Shown piece after piece: positions 44,039 to 52,425 of a DNA stretch of 64,000 nt. Both the position numbers and the translations under genes were made by a program. Source of the stretch: Myxococcales bacterium (GTDB taxonomy: Bacteria; Myxococcota_A; Polyangia; Nannocystales; Nannocystaceae); NCBI GenBank assembly GCA_014240065.1, contig JAAZXR010000020.1, positions 1-64,000 of the forward strand. Direction: 5' to 3'. Under the pieces are notes generated by a model that was not told the origin of the DNA, made no database searches, and was given only the letters and a program-made list of their open reading frames with translations. Each line of letters begins with the position of its first letter. The stretch's first letter is position 1.

Positions 44039-45529
44039 ATGATGCCGCGTTCGGCCAATCGTCGGGTCACCCCCGGGCGGAAGCCCCGCGCGAGGGCGAG
44101 GAAAGCGAAGTCTTCGGGCGCAAAGGGGCGCTCGAGGGGGACGCGGACCGCCACCACGCCAAGCAGAGGTCGCGGCCGCGGCGGGAGGCGCGGCGCCCAG
44201 GCAGCCGAGGCGATCCGCGAAGAGCGGATGACGAGGCTGCGCGGCGCGGCCATCGTGCTCGCGCTCGTGTTCATCAACGGGCTGGTCTTTTTTCGCTCGG
44301 GGGATGGGGCCGAGCTGCTGCAGCTGCCGGCCTCTGTGGGGGGATCAGCGTCACTGTCAGGCACCGCGTTGCCCATGGTCACCTCGTGTGACGGGCGCGG
44401 CACGCGGGTCTTCGACAACCTCGACGGGCAGCTGCATCGCTCAACTCGGCTCGCGCGCGGCAGGACGTTGCGTCTCGGCTTGATGGACGCCGGCGTGCGC
44501 TCCGATTCCATCGACGAGCTCGAGGCGGCGATTCGCTCCACCATCGACTTGGGGCTGCTCTCGGGGCACGGAGCGTTTGTTCGACTCGCGATGGACCGAA
44601 GTGGAGCGATCGATGCGCTCGAGCTTGAGATTTCGGAGGGGCATGTCATTCAAGTGTGTCGCGAGGTGGGGGACCTGCGGGTGCGCACGTTGCAACATCC
44701 GCTGCGGACCGACGTCGAGGTCATCCGCTTGGCGATTCCGCGGAGCGGGAGCCTGTTTGAGGCGGTCGCCGAGGCGGGGGAGCGCGGAGAGCTCGCGAGG
44801 AGGGTCGGCCTGCTCCTCGCTCACGAAGTGGACTTTGCGGTCGAGAGCCAGCCGGGAGACGTGGTGAGCGTCATCGTCGAGAAGCGCTATCTCGGGCACG
44901 ACTTTCACCGATATGGCCCGATCTTGGCGGTCCGGTATTCAGGCGCGCGAGGTCGCAAGGCGTTCTATCTCGCGAGCAGCGACACGACAGCGCCGCGGTA
45001 CTTTGATCGCAAGGGGGAGCCGATGGCCCGGGCCATCTTGCGCTCGCCGCTCGCGACCCACCCGTACGATCCCGACAGGAGAGGGACGATGGCGCCGACC
45101 ATCGAGTTCGTCGATGGCCGGATCGGTCTGGTGTATCAGCGCGAGCGCGGCGCCCCCATCGCGGCGCTTGGGGACGGAGAGGTCACCTTCGTCGGTCGCC
45201 TTCCTGACGAGGGGCTCGTGCTGGAGATCGCGCTCGATGATCGGCGGCGTTATCGCTACGCCCACCTCGATCGCGTGTTCGGTGATCTGGTGGTCGGGGC
45301 GAAGGTTGAGCAAGGACAGCTCGTGGGGGCAGTGGGACACACGGGGCAAGCTCGCACCGACCGTCTACGGCTCGAGTTCTTGCAAGATGGGGTGCTCGTC
45401 GATCCCTCGGTGACCGCATCTGGCGAAGAAATGTGGGCCGCGCATCGCGGCGGGCGCCTCGCCGGTGACGCACTGGAACAGTTTCGTACGGACACCAGAG
45501 GATGGCGTAAAATCCTGACGCGGAGCTAG
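44039..45529 (+). CDS. MepM/Csd3-like LytM (M23) protein with lost zinc ligands
   Basis: The 496 residues start with a highly basic, low-complexity region to about residue 62, then one membrane anchor (about 68-86). The periplasmic part resembles MepM: RSGSLFEAVAEAGE, ARRVGLLLAHEVDFAVESQPGD, then RGAPIAALGDGEVTF, RYAHLDRVFGDLVVGAKVEQGQ and VGHTGQARTDRLRLEF. The metal ligands are gone: HxGxD reads GRIGLVY, and the HLHFE motif reads LRLEF. It is therefore more likely a regulator of cell-wall enzymes, as with EnvC, than a hydrolase. Confidence 0.78.
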   Translation: MMPRSANRRVTPGRKPRARARKAKSSGAKGRSRGTRTATTPSRGRGRGGRRGAQAAEAIREERMTRLRGAAIVLALVFINGLVFFRSGDGAELLQLPASVGGSASLSGTALPMVTSCDGRGTRVFDNLDGQLHRSTRLARGRTLRLGLMDAGVRSDSIDELEAAIRSTIDLGLLSGHGAFVRLAMDRSGAIDALELEISEGHVIQVCREVGDLRVRTLQHPLRTDVEVIRLAIPRSGSLFEAVAEAGERGELARRVGLLLAHEVDFAVESQPGDVVSVIVEKRYLGHDFHRYGPILAVRYSGARGRKAFYLASSDTTAPRYFDRKGEPMARAILRSPLATHPYDPDRRGTMAPTIEFVDGRIGLVYQRERGAPIAALGDGEVTFVGRLPDEGLVLEIALDDRRRYRYAHLDRVFGDLVVGAKVEQGQLVGAVGHTGQARTDRLRLEFLQDGVLVDPSVTASGEEMWAAHRGGRLAGDALEQFRTDTRGWRKILTRS

Positions 45530-45713
45530 CTGCCGAGGTTGACGCCTGCATGACGAGGCGGCGCGTACCCCGCAGACGCGGGTGCTGGTCGCGACAGGCA
45601 GGGCTTGCGGCGGCCCAAGGTGCGTTAGTGCCCGACCTGAGCGGTTCGATCCGGACCATGGAAATTGGTCTCGCGCACTCAATGTTCGGGATGGTTCGGG
45701 CGAATAACTCCAC

Positions 45714-46112
45714 ATGGCGAAAATCCTAGTTGTCGACGACGCGCCTACCGTTCGCACCATGGTCGGGAAGACCCTCCGCGAAGACGGGCACGACATTACG
45801 GAGGCCGCCAACGGAGCGGAGGGCCTCAAGTATGCGGAGGCCGGCGAATATGACCTCGTCGTGACGGACGTCAACATGCCGGAGATGAGCGGCATTGAGC
45901 TGTGCCGAGCGCTGCGGAAGCGTTACGCGTATCAGAAGGTGCCGATCTTGATGCTGACGACCGAGGGCCGTTCGCGCCTGATCGCAGAGGGCAAAGAGGC
46001 GGGCGCCAGCGGCTGGATCGTCAAGCCGTTTGAACCTCGCAAGCTCTGCATGGCCGTCGATATGCTGATCAAAAAGAGCCGCGGTCGCGACGCTGTTATT
46101 CGTCGAGCGTAG
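45714..46112 (+). CDS. CheY-like single-domain response regulator
   Basis: A 132-residue stand-alone receiver: acidic pair VVDDAPT, phosphoacceptor in LVVTDVNMPEMSG, LMLTTEG and switch lysine in IVKPFEP, all intact. It lacks an output domain and so probably acts by protein contact. It is convergent with the HD-GYP gene. The 184 bases before it hold no recognised gene. Confidence 0.92.
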   Translation: MAKILVVDDAPTVRTMVGKTLREDGHDITEAANGAEGLKYAEAGEYDLVVTDVNMPEMSGIELCRALRKRYAYQKVPILMLTTEGRSRLIAEGKEAGASGWIVKPFEPRKLCMAVDMLIKKSRGRDAVIRRA

Positions 46113-46137
46113 GCTCGCTCAAGAACAGCCGGGGACG

Positions 46138-47853
46138 CTACGATGATCGGCGGACGCTCCGCAGCTCGTCATATTCCGGGAGCACCGGTGTGTCCTTCAT
46201 GGTCCTCGCGGCCGTGATATTGAGCGGGAGTGGACGTATCGCGAGCAGCGCGCCCTCGTCGATCTCGTCGACCTGGGAGCGAGGGAGTTCTTGGCGGGCG
46301 AATCGCAAGTAGGTCTGAGATGCGATGAACAGGTCGAAGAGTTCTGGATCGATGTGATTGTTGCGCTTCATTTCGCCCATGATCGAGAGGCTCTCTGAGA
46401 GCGTTTTTCCGGACTTGTAGGGGCGGTCGGCGGCGGTGAGGGCCTCAAAGGTGTCCGCGATCGCCATGACGCGCGCGGGGATCGACATGGTGCCCGCGTG
46501 CACACCGCGGGGATATCCGCCGCCATCCATTCGTTCGTGATGGCCGGTCGCGTATTCGGGCACCCTGGCGAGCTCGGGGGGGAAGGGCAGCCCCTCCAAC
46601 ATGTCCACCGTGTGCACCATATGCCCGTTGATGAGGCGTCGCTCGCGCTCGGTGAGGGTGCCTCGCTCGACGAGGAGGTGCTCAAGCTCGTCCTCAGAGA
46701 TCAGCCGCTGTGGCTGTCCGCCCACACGCAGCTCGATCTTGGACAGCTCAAGGATCCGGGCGCGATCCTCCTGTCGAAGGAACTCGGCGCCCACGTTGAT
46801 CCGACGCAAAAAGGTGACCATCTCGCGCAATTCGCCGCCGCGACGTCGGGCGTGCTCGAGGGCCTCATCGAGGGGTTGGACCCCCGCAGCGGCCTGTTCG
46901 TAGGCGCGGAGCTGCGCGTCTCGGATCAGCACCTCGACCCTGGTGGAGAGGAGCTCCACTCGATCAAAGATCGCCTCGAGCTTCGTCGCCTTGTCCATGA
47001 CGTGGGAGGGGGTCGCGACCTTGCCGCAGTCGTGCATCCACGCCGCGATCCGAAGCTCGTACCACTCCGCGTCGGTGAGCTGGAAGGCCGCGAATGGCCC
47101 TTCGGTCTGCTGGCAGGCCGCGCGCGTCAACATCTCGGTGAGCAGAGGGACGCGCGCGCAGTGGGCCCCGGTATACGGCGACTTGGCGTCGATGGCGTTC
47201 GCGAGCACGCGGATAAAACTCTCGAGCAAGACTCGTTGTCCCTCGAGCAGCGAGCGGTTTTCAAGGGTGATCGCAGCGAGCGAGGCGAGCGCGTCGATCG
47301 CCGCGCGTGCCCGCTCGCCGAAAGGGATGGGGTCGTTGGTGCTCACGGAGCGAGCGTTCACGAGCTGGACGACTCCGAGGACACGCTCGCTCGCGTCCAT
47401 TAATGGGATCGTGAGGAACGAGATTGTCTTGTAGTCGTGTTCGGTGTCGAACGCTCGAACGCCGCGGACCTCAGGGGCGGAGGGGTCCATCGCGTAGACG
47501 TCGTCGATCGCGAGCGCTTGATGCGTCCAAAATGATCGCGAGGCGAGGTTGAATAGGTTCGGGGTCCCGTCCAAATTGCGGAGCGGCACAGGCGGGAGGG
47601 TGCAGGTTTTGGCAGCCGTTCCCCCGAAGTGGATGCCAAGAGTCTCGTTGTGCATGATCTCAAAACAGAGCCCTCCCGAGTCATCGAGGAGGTAGAGAGT
47701 GCCGCCGTCAGCATTCGCCAGGGCTCGCGCCTCCATCAGCACCGTCTCGACGAGGCGCGCCCGGTCACTCTGCGTGTTGAGGGATCGATTGACTCGAACG
47801 AGGGCCTCGAGCAGCTGGCGCTCTTCGGCGCCCAATGACGGTGGGGTGGCCAT
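46138..47853 (-). CDS. GAF-HD-GYP phosphodiesterase
   Basis: Predicted cyclic di-GMP (or related) phosphodiesterase with a sensor. From ATG 47853 it has 571 residues: a GAF domain at about 10-195 (ADGGTLYLLDDSGGLCFEIMHN), then an HD domain with WMHDCGKVATPSHVMDKATKLE, a helical insertion of about 100 residues, and the GYP block TGHHERMDGGGYPRGVHAG. Metal-binding residues look intact. The frame is open to 48225 but without similarity or a ribosome binding site. It is divergent from the next HD-GYP gene. Confidence 0.9.
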   Translation of the reverse strand: MATPPSLGAEERQLLEALVRVNRSLNTQSDRARLVETVLMEARALANADGGTLYLLDDSGGLCFEIMHNETLGIHFGGTAAKTCTLPPVPLRNLDGTPNLFNLASRSFWTHQALAIDDVYAMDPSAPEVRGVRAFDTEHDYKTISFLTIPLMDASERVLGVVQLVNARSVSTNDPIPFGERARAAIDALASLAAITLENRSLLEGQRVLLESFIRVLANAIDAKSPYTGAHCARVPLLTEMLTRAACQQTEGPFAAFQLTDAEWYELRIAAWMHDCGKVATPSHVMDKATKLEAIFDRVELLSTRVEVLIRDAQLRAYEQAAAGVQPLDEALEHARRRGGELREMVTFLRRINVGAEFLRQEDRARILELSKIELRVGGQPQRLISEDELEHLLVERGTLTERERRLINGHMVHTVDMLEGLPFPPELARVPEYATGHHERMDGGGYPRGVHAGTMSIPARVMAIADTFEALTAADRPYKSGKTLSESLSIMGEMKRNNHIDPELFDLFIASQTYLRFARQELPRSQVDEIDEGALLAIRPLPLNITAARTMKDTPVLPEYDELRSVRRSS

Positions 47854-48362
47854 CTGCGTGCTCAAGAGGCTAGCGCATATTGAGGGGCCTGTTCGCCGCC
47901 CGTGGTGAGGCCTTCGTCGGCAGACCCGGGCTCTCCATTGTACAAGGTTCTCGTGGGGAGACGCCGCGCCGATGCTCGGAGGGGGGGGAGCTTCTCCAGC
48001 GGGCGATGGTCGGCGCGGACTGGCGCAAACCGCCCGAGGGAGCCTCTTCGCGGCGCCACTCGGTCGCCCTATCTTGGGGGTCCGGGGACGCGGCTCCAAC
48101 GCGGTCGCGGAGCGCGCGTGGTCGCCGGTCAAGCGCCACCGCGCGCCTCCTCTTCTGGGCCATTCGCCTACCAGGCGCGCTAGACTCGCCGCCGATGGTA
48201 GGGGAGATCGTCGCTTGGGGTACACCGCGGGGCGCTCGCACGGAGGACGGGTGCCGGAGGCGCATATTCCCTACACCGGCGCAGCGAGGCGGCGAACGAT
48301 GTGCTCGTCGACATTGCGCGACGCACTCTTGTCTGGCAGTCTAGTTCCGAGTTTGACACCCT
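47854..48362. other. 509-base divergent intergenic region
   Basis: Separates the two divergent HD-GYP genes and so must hold both promoters. I see no RNA gene, no repeat and no convincing -35/-10 pair. Several frames stay open because of GC bias, but none has a start signal. Confidence 0.6.
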
Positions 48363-49541
48363 ATGCGACCGCACTCAACGCTCGAAGGCGACAAGAGCAA
48401 GATCCTATTCGTCGACGACGAGACGCAGATCACTGAGACACTCAGCCTCGCGTTGACGCGCCGTTCAAAGGAGTACGAGATCGTTGGTGCGAGCTCGGTG
48501 GACGAGGCGATGAGACAGCTCGCCTCGCACTCATTCGACGTCGTGGTCACGGACGTCCAGATGCCAGGGAAGTCTGGCTTCGATCTGCTCAACGAGATCC
48601 GATCCAGCGAGCGACTGAAGACGCTCCCGGTGATCGTTATCACCGGGATGGGAGATCAGGAGATGAAGCGCCAGGCCATCGACAGCGGCGCCGACGACTT
48701 GCTCGCGAAGCCAGTGTCTGTCGCGGACCTGGTCGCCCGTCTCAAGAGCGCGTTGCGGATCAAGCGCTATCAAGACGAGCTTCGTCATCAAAACGAGAAC
48801 CTCGAACAGGTCGTGGCGAATCGCACCGCGCAACTAGAGATGGCGCGGGTGGAGTTGCTCTGGCGACTTGGGGTGGCGGGTGAGTTCCGTGACAACGAGA
48901 CCGGAAATCACGTCCTCCGGGTCGGCTATTTCACCCGCGAGTTGTCGCGAGCGCTCGGGCTCGATGATGAGTTTTCGGAGACAGTATTCCTCGCCGCGCC
49001 GTTGCACGATATTGGGAAGATCGGGATTCCAGATTCCATCCTGCTGAAGCCTGGGAAACTCACAGATACGGAGTGGGTCACCATGCGTCGACACACGGAG
49101 TTCGGCGCTCAAATTCTTCGCTCGCGATTCGTCGACCCACGCGCCGTGCTCGATGAGGATCATGTCCCTGGTTCGTTGTCGCAGACCGTGTCAGACGGAC
49201 TGATGCTGACGGCCGCAAACATCGCGCTCAACCACCACGAGCGATGGGATGGCAGCGGCTATCCCAACGGGATCAGCGGTGAGGAGATCCCTATTGAGGC
49301 GCGGCTGACGACGATCGCCGACGTCTACGACGCGCTGAGCTCCGTGCGCCCCTACAAGCCGGCGTTCCCTGAGGAGAAGGTGCTCTCGATCATGCGCGAG
49401 GGGGTAGGCACTCAATTCGATCCTGCGGTGTTCGACGCATTTGAGCGCTCGCTCGACATCTTTCGCTCGATTCAGCGCTCCCTCCGCGATACGGAAGACG
49501 ATTTCGCGAAGTTGCCCACGGCGAGTAAACCTGCTGGTTGA
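48363..49541 (+). CDS. Receiver-HD-GYP response regulator
   Basis: The 392 residues combine an intact receiver (residues about 13-128: FVDDET, VVVTDVQMPGKSG, LLAKPVS), a helical linker, and an HD-GYP domain (about 165-365) with APLHDIGKIGIPD and NHHERWDGSGYPNGISG, so all catalytic residues are present. It is an RpfG-type phosphodiesterase expected to degrade cyclic di-GMP when phosphorylated. The partner kinase is not in the window. truA starts 11 bases downstream. Confidence 0.93.
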   Translation: MRPHSTLEGDKSKILFVDDETQITETLSLALTRRSKEYEIVGASSVDEAMRQLASHSFDVVVTDVQMPGKSGFDLLNEIRSSERLKTLPVIVITGMGDQEMKRQAIDSGADDLLAKPVSVADLVARLKSALRIKRYQDELRHQNENLEQVVANRTAQLEMARVELLWRLGVAGEFRDNETGNHVLRVGYFTRELSRALGLDDEFSETVFLAAPLHDIGKIGIPDSILLKPGKLTDTEWVTMRRHTEFGAQILRSRFVDPRAVLDEDHVPGSLSQTVSDGLMLTAANIALNHHERWDGSGYPNGISGEEIPIEARLTTIADVYDALSSVRPYKPAFPEEKVLSIMREGVGTQFDPAVFDAFERSLDIFRSIQRSLRDTEDDFAKLPTASKPAG

Positions 49542-49552
49542 GGAGCGAGGCC

Positions 49553-50347
49553 ATGAGCGTCTTGCTTCGCGTCGCGTACGACGGCACTGAGTTTCATGGC
49601 TACGCAGCGCAGCCCGGACAGCGGACGGTTCAGGGCGTCTTGCAAGAGCAGCTCAGGGAGCTGTTCGCGGGGGCCACGATCGAGGTGCGGGCCGCGTCTC
49701 GTACGGACGCAGGCGTGCATGCTCACGGTCAGCTGGTCGCCTTCGAAAAGACGCTGCCGATACCGCCAGGGGGGATCCTCAAGGGGCTCAACGGCCACCT
49801 CCCGGCCGACGTGGCGGTGCTCTCGGCGTGGGAGGAGTCGCGCCCCGACGGCGTGGTGGTGGAGCCGCGCTTCGAAAATGCCGGCAAGCACTATCGATAT
49901 CACCTCGTGCAAGATTGCGTGCCCGACCCTCTCCGCGATCGAACCGTGTGGCGAGTGGAGCACGACCTCGACGTGGCTCTCATGCGCGACGCGGCGCAGG
50001 AGTTCATCGGGACGCACGATTATGTGGCCTTTCGTGCCAGCGACTGCCAAGCGACGAATACGAAGCGGACCATGACGAGGGTGGATGTTCGCGAAGGAGA
50101 GCTCGCCACCCTCCACGGGGAGACCGTGCGGACCTATGTTGTCGATGTTGAGGGGCAGGCGTTCATGAAGCGGATGGTGCGGGTGATGGTCGGGACCTTG
50201 GTGGAGATCGGGAGAGGTCACTTGGAACCCTCCGCCATCGCGAGGGCGCTTCGCAGCGGAGCTCGCACCGACGCCGGCTCGACGGCCCCGGCGCGGGGGT
50301 TGTGCCTGGTCGAGGTGAAGTGGCCCGGACCTCACGGGCGCTCCTGA
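49553..50347 (+). CDS. truA: tRNA pseudouridine synthase TruA
   Basis: Modifies U38-40 in tRNA anticodon arms. The 264 residues hold YDGTEFHGYAAQPGQRTVQG, the catalytic Asp in RAASRTDAGVHAHGQLVAF, and GQAFMKRMVRVMVGTLVEIG. ATG 49553 follows GAGGAGCGAGG; the frame is open to 49538. Confidence 0.96.
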   Translation: MSVLLRVAYDGTEFHGYAAQPGQRTVQGVLQEQLRELFAGATIEVRAASRTDAGVHAHGQLVAFEKTLPIPPGGILKGLNGHLPADVAVLSAWEESRPDGVVVEPRFENAGKHYRYHLVQDCVPDPLRDRTVWRVEHDLDVALMRDAAQEFIGTHDYVAFRASDCQATNTKRTMTRVDVREGELATLHGETVRTYVVDVEGQAFMKRMVRVMVGTLVEIGRGHLEPSAIARALRSGARTDAGSTAPARGLCLVEVKWPGPHGRS

Positions 50348-50373
50348 CGAATCGCGCGTCGCACCACCTGGGC

Positions 50374-51252
50374 TCAGGCGGCAGCGTCTGGTGGCGTCGC
50401 GGCGCGTTCAAACAGGTCATCGAGCCATCTCTTGACCTGCTCGGGATGGAGACAGCAGAGATAGGTCGTCAATACCAGGACCGTGAAGTCGGGGGCGTTG
50501 AGCGTGAAATAGATGCCCAGGTGAAACGCGACCCCCCACCACATCGCGATGTGACGCGTCTTGCGGTACGCGAGCAGGGGGATGAGCCCGAGCTCGGTCA
50601 CCGTCACGATCACCGCGGACATCCTCGCGAAGTTGTGCAGCCATGGGTAGAGCCCGAGCGCGTCCGAGCTCGCGTAGAGGTTCATCCAGGTTCGTTCGAG
50701 GCGCTCACCGCTGAGCCATCCCGGGTCCAGCTTGTCGAACCCGGCCCAGAAGTACATCACACAGATCTGCAGGGCGAACAGATCGAGGTAGACCCACGGC
50801 ATGCGTTCTGGGGGGGGCGCGACGCCACGCGCGCGAGCGCGACGGACCGCCCGCAGTCGATCTACGGAGCATGAGCGGCCGCACGGTGAGAGCGCGAGCA
50901 ACACCACCACATGGAATGGATGGAATGGTTTCTTCAGGCGGCTCACGCCCAGGTGCTGGCCGAAGTACAAGAAGAGCACGCAGAAACTGACCACCATGAC
51001 AACCTTCGCGATCCGCGTGTGAAATCCGATGCAGCAGAACATCGTCGCGATGAGGAAGGCGAGGACGAGGAGGAGCTGTTCCGGGGCGCGATGAAAATGC
51101 CGAGGTGCCCACAGCCCGTCGAAGCGATAGAGGATGATGGCGCACGCTACGATCCTCAAGAGGCCGAGCGAGCGCGTGGAGACCTGGGTGTCGAAGAACG
51201 CGTCGACGCGCCGGGTGACACGAGACGACAGGCTCGCTGGTCCCCCGTTCAT
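50374..51252 (-). CDS. HTTM-domain membrane protein
   Basis: The 292 residues from ATG 51252 have about six membrane segments and the HTTM pattern seen in vitamin-K-dependent gamma-carboxylase relatives: STRSLGLLRIVACAIILYR, PFHPFHVVVLLALSPCG, YFWAGFDKLDPGWLSGERL and AFHLGIYFTLN. Bacterial members have mostly unknown roles. The ATG overlaps the stop of the preceding gene by 4 bases, so the two form a pair. Confidence 0.8.
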   Translation of the reverse strand: MNGGPASLSSRVTRRVDAFFDTQVSTRSLGLLRIVACAIILYRFDGLWAPRHFHRAPEQLLLVLAFLIATMFCCIGFHTRIAKVVMVVSFCVLFLYFGQHLGVSRLKKPFHPFHVVVLLALSPCGRSCSVDRLRAVRRARARGVAPPPERMPWVYLDLFALQICVMYFWAGFDKLDPGWLSGERLERTWMNLYASSDALGLYPWLHNFARMSAVIVTVTELGLIPLLAYRKTRHIAMWWGVAFHLGIYFTLNAPDFTVLVLTTYLCCLHPEQVKRWLDDLFERAATPPDAAA

Positions 51253-51758
51253 TTCTTCCTCCGGGACGAGCGGATGCCTCGCTTCCCGTTGCGTCCCTTG
51301 GACTTGGGTTTTGCGCACACATCCTCGTGACCGTCGAGCACGACCTCCCATCCGTCCTTTCGAGGTCGATCGGTGCAGCGGACCTCCGGATACAGTGGCC
51401 GAGGCTCATCGTGCATCTTCCGCCAGGCTCCGCACAGGCGGCGGTGGTGTCCTCGGAGGTCTCTTCGACCCAAGTGAGAGAGTGTCTTGGGGAGCTCGTC
51501 AGGATGTTGGAACCCCAGGACGGCCCATCGCTTGATGTAGGTCCGGTCGGTGTTCGCCGGAGCGTCGTAGTAGCGGACATCGCAGACGCCGGAGCCTGCC
51601 CCGTGGTACATGGCCCAGCCCGTCGAGAACAAGCCCGCTGGTTGAGCTCGCAGCTGGCGATTTACAGGGAAGATATTGAAGAATATGAAGACGCCGATAA
51701 TCAGCGCGGCCAGCTTCAATCTCGACGCAGACGTTGATGGCGAACGCGAATCATCCAT
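51249..51758 (-). CDS. Small membrane-anchored partner protein of the HTTM gene
   Basis: The 169 residues have an N-terminal membrane segment (LKLAALIIGVFIFFNIFPVN), an exported middle part with a few Cys and a strongly basic tail (KPKSKGRNGKRG, then RRKK). This size and topology, translated just ahead of an HTTM protein, recur in some bacteria, but I cannot name a family. Translationally coupled to the HTTM gene (ATGA overlap). Confidence 0.68.
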   Translation of the reverse strand: MDDSRSPSTSASRLKLAALIIGVFIFFNIFPVNRQLRAQPAGLFSTGWAMYHGAGSGVCDVRYYDAPANTDRTYIKRWAVLGFQHPDELPKTLSHLGRRDLRGHHRRLCGAWRKMHDEPRPLYPEVRCTDRPRKDGWEVVLDGHEDVCAKPKSKGRNGKRGIRSSRRKK

Positions 51759-51916
51759 ACGCGTCGATAATAGGAGAGGCGCCGAAGCGCAGGTGGATCA
51801 GCGCGCCTGGAAATCATGACGTTCGCCGCCCGCCGATCGGCTGGACGGCGCGGGGCCGGCGTGGCCGGTCCGCTGGCTGATGCGACGGCGGGTCGAGGCC
51901 GGCGCGTGGTGGAGCG

Positions 51917-52126
51917 CTAGGCGCGAAGGCGGGTGTTGTGCTCGGCGGCGACCAGGCGGTCCTCCGCCCGGCGACCACCCATGCGGCCGTCGCGGCCGCG
52001 TCGGCGAGTTTTCGCAACCCTGCGAAATTCTTTGTGACTTCGACCGGTGGGATATCCGAGGCGGACGCTGAACGCGAAGATGGTGAAGACGGCCGCGATG
52101 ATTCCAAAGATGGTGGAGATACTCAT
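51917..52126 (-). CDS. Small predicted single-pass membrane protein
   Basis: ATG 52126 starts a 69-residue frame with a clear membrane segment (SISTIFGIIAAVFTIFAFSV) and a basic Arg-rich tail. AAGGA lies 8 bases ahead of the ATG and supports translation. No family is recognised. The frame remains open upstream to 52228, and the rest of 51759-51916 shows nothing. Confidence 0.45.
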   Translation of the reverse strand: MSISTIFGIIAAVFTIFAFSVRLGYPTGRSHKEFRRVAKTRRRGRDGRMGGRRAEDRLVAAEHNTRLRA

Positions 52127-52188
52127 GACGTTGTTCCTTATCTGTCGCCGGACGTGGGGTGTGTGTGGGTCCCACGAGGTGGCTCTCT

Positions 52189-52307
52189 TACCTACATGCG
52201 ATTCGCATGCCATTTTCATAAACCTCATAAACTGTTGAAAATACTCGAGTTCTCAATGTGAGACAAAGCAGGTAAATGTAGGATGCTAGTGCAATAGCCA
52301 CCTACAT
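52189..52307. promoter_or_regulatory. AT-richer divergent control region with palindromes, upstream of murJ
   Basis: This patch is clearly richer in A/T than its surroundings. It holds the perfect palindrome CATGCGA-T-TCGCATG (52195-52209), plus CCTACATG at 52191 and 52301 and its inverse ATGTAGG at 52276-52282. It lies between the divergent small membrane gene and murJ and probably holds their promoters and an operator. Confidence 0.45.
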
Positions 52308-52425
52308 GGCTACACCTCTGGTCACCCCATCGTTGGTCACGCCGCGCATTGAGCGCGTTCAGCGGGTTGCGCGGGATCGACCGACTCGTATCCATCGGCA
52401 CCCCGACAGCGCGGGAATTTCGTGG

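Noticed and set aside
47854-48225. N-terminal extension of the GAF-HD-GYP protein
   Set aside because: The frame stays open, but the added sequence is Arg/Pro-rich without similarity; ATG 47853 begins just before the GAF domain.
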